NCBI GenBank assembly: GCA_027317045.1
Contig: DAHVFI010000219.1
Coordinates: 1-9,505 of the forward strand
DNA length: 9,505 nucleotides
From: Gammaproteobacteria bacterium
GTDB taxonomy: Bacteria; Pseudomonadota; Gammaproteobacteria; Natronospirales; REEB76
Direction: 5' to 3'
Positions 7,247 to 9,505 of the stretch are shown in pieces; position 1 is the stretch's first letter, and the number at the start of each line of letters is the position of its first letter. Made by a program: the position numbers and the translations under genes. The notes beneath the pieces were generated by a model. That model saw nothing but the letters and a program-made list of their open reading frames with translations, was not told where the DNA came from and ran no database searches.

Positions 7247-8707
7247 TCAATTGTTGTTGCTCTCCGGCGGCGGCGTTGCCGACGGCATATCCGCCGCGGT
7301 GGGCGGCGCTTGCGTATCCATGGATGGCATGGGCGTCGGTACTTGCAGCAGCGCGTTGATCTGCCTGATGTCTTGGGGAGCCAGGATACCGGCCGCCTGC
7401 TTGAGCTGTAGCACGCTGGTCAGATAGTTATCGCGGCTCTGGGCATAATTCGTTTGCGCGGTCACCAGATTCTGGCGCGCCAGCAGCACGTCCACGATGG
7501 TGCGGGTGCCCACCTGCATGCCGGTTTCCATGGCCTGCAGCGAGGTCTGGTTGGACTTCACCGATTGCTGTAAGGCCCGTACCTGGGAGATGCCGGTGAG
7601 CACGCCGAGATAAGACGTGCGTGTCTGCTGTACCGTTTGCCGCGTCACCAGTTCCACCTGATCCTGGGCCGCGTCGTATTGACGTTGTGCCTGGGTCACT
7701 TGTGCGCTCACCCCGCCACCGGAAAAGATCGGCACGTTCAGCTGTAGCATGAGCATGTTGCCATTGGTTTTGGTGGTTTCGCCAAATTCCTGGTTGAAAG
7801 CCGAGAAATCGCTGCTGCTGTCGTTTTTATTGTGCGCTAATTGCAAATCCAGCGTTGGATAATGTCCGCTGCGCTTGATGGATACGGTGCTGGCCGCCAC
7901 ATCCGCTGCAGCCTGGGCCGCCATGAGATTGGGGTTTTGTTTGAGTGCGGTGGCCACCCATTTCTGGGTATTGTCGGGATCGGGCGTACGCAGCGGCATG
8001 CCGGTCACCGGTTCCTGGAGTATGCCCACCGGCTCGCCGGTAATTGCCCGCAGGCTCTCTTCCGCGTTGATGACCTGCTGCTGAGCCGCGATCTCGGTGG
8101 CCACTGATTGATCGTAGGCGGCCTGGGCGTTTTGCACGTCGGTGACGGCGCTCATGCCCACCTGGTACTTGGCCTTGCTTTGATCCAGCTGTTTTTCGTT
8201 GGCGGCGGTGGCCGCATGGTCTGCGGCCAGGGTATCGCGGGCGGTGATCACGTTGAAGTAAGCCGTGGCGGTACGCACGATCAAATCCTGCTGCGCGGCT
8301 ATATACTGGGCTTCTGCCTGGGCCACCGAGGCATCCGCTTGCTTGATGGTTTCCCACGCGCCCCAGTTAAACAACGGCTGGGTGAGGGTCAGCGAGTAAT
8401 TGTTGGTGTAATCGCGCGAATTGAAGTTGCCTTGGATCGGTCCCGATGAGTTGAAGCCGAAGGGCTGGCTGCCGCTCGAACGATTGAGGGTGCGGTTGGC
8501 ACTCAGGTTCAGGTTCGGCAGATAGCCCGCGCGGGCGATGGGCTTGTCTTCCAACGCCGCTGCGTAATTGGCCTGGGCGGTGGCAAAGGTGGGGTCGTTC
8601 TTGAGCGCCAGCTGATAGACATCCCAGAGATCGGCGCTGTAAACCGGGGCGGCGGCCATGAAGCCGGCCGCCGCGAGGGCGAGTAGCAGAGTGCGTAGGG
8701 TATTCAC
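7247..8707 (-). CDS. tolC: TolC-family outer membrane efflux/secretion channel protein
   Basis: This 486-residue protein is an outer membrane factor that would form the trimeric channel-tunnel used by tripartite efflux pumps and type I secretion. A Sec signal peptide is evident: MNTLRTLL, a hydrophobic core, and likely cleavage after Ala25 (VYSA, then DLWDVYQLA). Two OEP repeats follow, about residues 28-220 and 240-440, each rich in Ala/Gln coiled-coil helices, with strand segments such as YSLTLTQPLFNWG and LMLQLNVPIFSGGG at equivalent places in each repeat. Length matches E. coli TolC (493). The C-terminal tail (about the last 30 residues) is rich in Pro and Ser and ends in three Asn, probably dispensable for the barrel. 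The start is GTG; an AAGGA ribosome-binding site (complement of 8714-8718) 6 nt upstream supports it. It converges on waaA with a 60-nt gap. Confidence 0.94.
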   Translation of the reverse strand: MNTLRTLLLALAAAGFMAAAPVYSADLWDVYQLALKNDPTFATAQANYAAALEDKPIARAGYLPNLNLSANRTLNRSSGSQPFGFNSSGPIQGNFNSRDYTNNYSLTLTQPLFNWGAWETIKQADASVAQAEAQYIAAQQDLIVRTATAYFNVITARDTLAADHAATAANEKQLDQSKAKYQVGMSAVTDVQNAQAAYDQSVATEIAAQQQVINAEESLRAITGEPVGILQEPVTGMPLRTPDPDNTQKWVATALKQNPNLMAAQAAADVAASTVSIKRSGHYPTLDLQLAHNKNDSSSDFSAFNQEFGETTKTNGNMLMLQLNVPIFSGGGVSAQVTQAQRQYDAAQDQVELVTRQTVQQTRTSYLGVLTGISQVRALQQSVKSNQTSLQAMETGMQVGTRTIVDVLLARQNLVTAQTNYAQSRDNYLTSVLQLKQAAGILAPQDIRQINALLQVPTPMPSMDTQAPPTAADMPSATPPPESNNN

Positions 8708-8740
8708 CGTGGGTCCTTGTTCCTATTTCCGATAGGTGTA

Positions 8741-8760
8741 TTAGTTAAATATAACACTAA
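8741..8760. promoter_or_regulatory. Imperfect 20-bp palindrome, possible operator of tolC
   Basis: The sequence from TTAGT to ACTAA has five perfectly complementary outer bases on each side and two more symmetric positions at the centre (14 of 20 bases symmetric). It lies about 34-53 nt upstream of the tolC start, where a promoter is expected. The size resembles sites for dimeric repressors, but AT-rich DNA gives such symmetry by chance fairly often. Confidence 0.25.
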
Positions 8761-8779
8761 AATATTTAAAGAGGCGATG

Positions 8780-8825
8780 CAAGCCACAGAAGGCGCAATT
8801 TTATCGGCTTTATACAGGTGGCTTG
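8780..8825. repeat. 8-bp inverted repeat CAAGCCAC / GTGGCTTG with 30-nt spacer
   Basis: The left arm at 8780-8787 and the right arm at 8818-8825 are exact reverse complements. The element lies 20-65 nt downstream of the rhodanese stop and upstream of tolC. The long spacer and lack of a T-run argue against a standard intrinsic terminator; it could be a paired binding site or a transcript structure. Confidence 0.4.
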
Positions 8826-8844
8826 AAATGACGTTCTACCTTAA

Positions 8845-9171
8845 TTAATAGCGGGGCAAACCCGGATCGAGATTCACCGCCCAGTCCTCGATACCGCCCG
8901 CCAGGTTGATGACGTTCCGGAAGCCGCGGGATTGGAGGAAGGCCGCCACCTGCAGGCTGCGGTTGCCGTGATGACACAGGATCACGTAGGTTTGCTCCCG
9001 GTCCAGTTCATCCAGGCGATCCCGGAGGCCGTCCATGGGGATATGCAGGCAATCCGGCAGATGCACACGCTCGTATTCCCAAGGCTCACGCACGTCCAGG
9101 ATGGTCACCGGCTGCGCGGATTTTGTCCGCAGCTTGGTCACTTCCCGCGGGGTGAGGGAGCGGATCGGCAT
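8845..9171 (-). CDS. Single-domain rhodanese-like protein
   Basis: The 108-residue product is a single rhodanese domain, likely a cytoplasmic sulfurtransferase or persulfide carrier. The N-terminal TPREVTKL leads to the family's VTILDVREPWEY (22-33). The active-site loop is CHHGNRS with Cys66, an intact six-residue loop of the sulfurtransferase type, and the C-terminal NLAGGIEDWA is the usual closing motif. I chose the ATG at 9171 because it lies 10 nt after the upstream pcm-like stop and begins with PIRSLTP, close to the conserved region; a start at 9213 would overlap that gene by 32 nt. It is probably co-transcribed with the pcm-like gene. Its physiological substrate cannot be inferred, and the closeness to tolC does not by itself show a shared function. 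Confidence 0.88.
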   Translation of the reverse strand: MPIRSLTPREVTKLRTKSAQPVTILDVREPWEYERVHLPDCLHIPMDGLRDRLDELDREQTYVILCHHGNRSLQVAAFLQSRGFRNVINLAGGIEDWAVNLDPGLPRY

Positions 9172-9181
9172 GCGCTGCCGC

Positions 9182-9505
9182 TCAGAAACGGAAATACCGC
9201 GGTCTGGCCGCATTCACCAGCGCCGGCAGATCGGTTTCGAACAAGCTTTCCCGCGTCCAGGCGTCTTCCGCCACGCGCGTGATCAGCAGCGCTTCCATCA
9301 CCGGCGATTCTCCGACGATGACGAACAAGCGGCCGCCGAGGTTGAGATGCTGAGCGTAGCTTTCCTGATAGGCGGGCAGCGAGCCGGTCACGGCGATCGC
9401 ATCAAAGCGCTGGCTCAACCCGTCGAGTTGCGTGCCGTCGCGGGTTTCGAGACGCGCGTTGCGGATGCCCAGATTCTTGAGGAGCGCGTCGGCAGCGGCG
9501 CTGAA
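9182..9505 (-). CDS. Protein-L-isoaspartate O-methyltransferase-like protein, C-terminal part (partial, 5' end outside window)
   Basis: The last 107 residues are visible and the frame is open to the right edge. The piece covers the second half of a SAM-dependent Rossmann methyltransferase: ALLKNLGIRNARLETRDG (end of the SAM pocket; ETRDG equals the RHGDG-type turn of PCMT), then RFDAIAVTGSLP and LNLGGRLFVIVGESP, which match the PCMT order FDAI-VT---P and GG-LV-PVG. PCMT repairs isoaspartyl residues in aged proteins. However, the usual VTAA-P substrate-side motif reads VTGSLP, and the C-terminal RFVPL motif of E. coli Pcm is absent, replaced by a tail ending RPRYFRF. It may therefore be a paralogue with another acceptor, so no symbol is given. 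It probably heads, or is inside, an operon with the rhodanese gene 10 nt downstream. Confidence 0.82.
   Translation of the reverse strand, partial: FSAAADALLKNLGIRNARLETRDGTQLDGLSQRFDAIAVTGSLPAYQESYAQHLNLGGRLFVIVGESPVMEALLITRVAEDAWTRESLFETDLPALVNAARPRYFRF

Larger units (their letters stand above)
8708..8844 (-). promoter_or_regulatory. AT-rich upstream region of tolC, probable promoter/operator
   Basis: This 137-bp gap between the rhodanese stop and the tolC start is much richer in A and T than the rest of the window. It holds the AAGGA ribosome-binding site of tolC (8714-8718), a 20-bp imperfect palindrome (8741-8760), an AT run (8747-8770) suited to promoter melting, and an 8-bp inverted repeat (8780-8787 with 8818-8825). 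I could not settle on a convincing -35/-10 pair; TTGCAT (complement of 8777-8782) with TAGTGT 17 nt on is the least bad and only matches 3 of 6 at each box. A separate tolC promoter here is likely from position and base composition. Confidence 0.4.

Noticed and set aside
1..9505. Possible mobile element, CRISPR array, tRNA/rRNA gene or defence system
   Set aside because: I found no transposase or integrase motifs, no spaced direct-repeat array, no tRNA-like cloverleaf and no defence-type domains; every sizeable gene belongs to core envelope or housekeeping families.

Overview
This is a GC-rich chromosomal segment from a Gram-negative bacterium, most likely a gammaproteobacterium. The organism call rests on four things: the Kdo/heptose LPS gene content, a KdkA-type Kdo kinase, a bifunctional HldE, and the pcm-like / rhodanese / tolC gene order. 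I cannot name a genus from the sequence alone. I see no mobile element, CRISPR array, tRNA or rRNA, and coding density is very high.

Layout. (1) Bases 1-1555, + strand: the 3' end of an OmpR-family response regulator, overlapping by one base an EnvZ-like membrane histidine kinase. A short G-rich GGTGAGG repeat spans the kinase stop codon. (2) Bases 1679-7186: an LPS lipid A/inner-core block with genes on alternating strands. It holds a GT9 heptosyltransferase-like gene (-), kdkA (+), an lpxL/htrB-type lauroyltransferase (-), hldE (+) and waaA (+). The GT9/kdkA pair diverges with only 5 nt between start codons. The kdkA/lpxL pair converges with 1 nt between stop codons. lpxL and hldE diverge from a 124-bp region that looks like a two-way promoter. 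(3) Bases 7247-9505, - strand: the end of a pcm-like methyltransferase gene (cut by the window edge), a single-domain rhodanese, and a TolC-family outer membrane channel. The AT-rich 137-bp gap before tolC carries two dyad-symmetric elements.

How the genes work together. HldE makes ADP-activated heptose, WaaA adds Kdo to lipid IVA, KdkA phosphorylates that Kdo, the LpxL-type enzyme adds a secondary acyl chain, and the GT9 enzyme probably adds heptose or a related sugar to the core. TolC is an envelope efflux/secretion channel, and the two-component pair may sense envelope or osmotic state. The window is therefore mainly a conserved envelope-biogenesis region. I do not see a convincing new defence or mobile system. 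The points that merit a second look are the tightly interleaved gene layout, the tolC upstream dyads, the Kdo-phosphate prediction and the divergent pcm-like protein.
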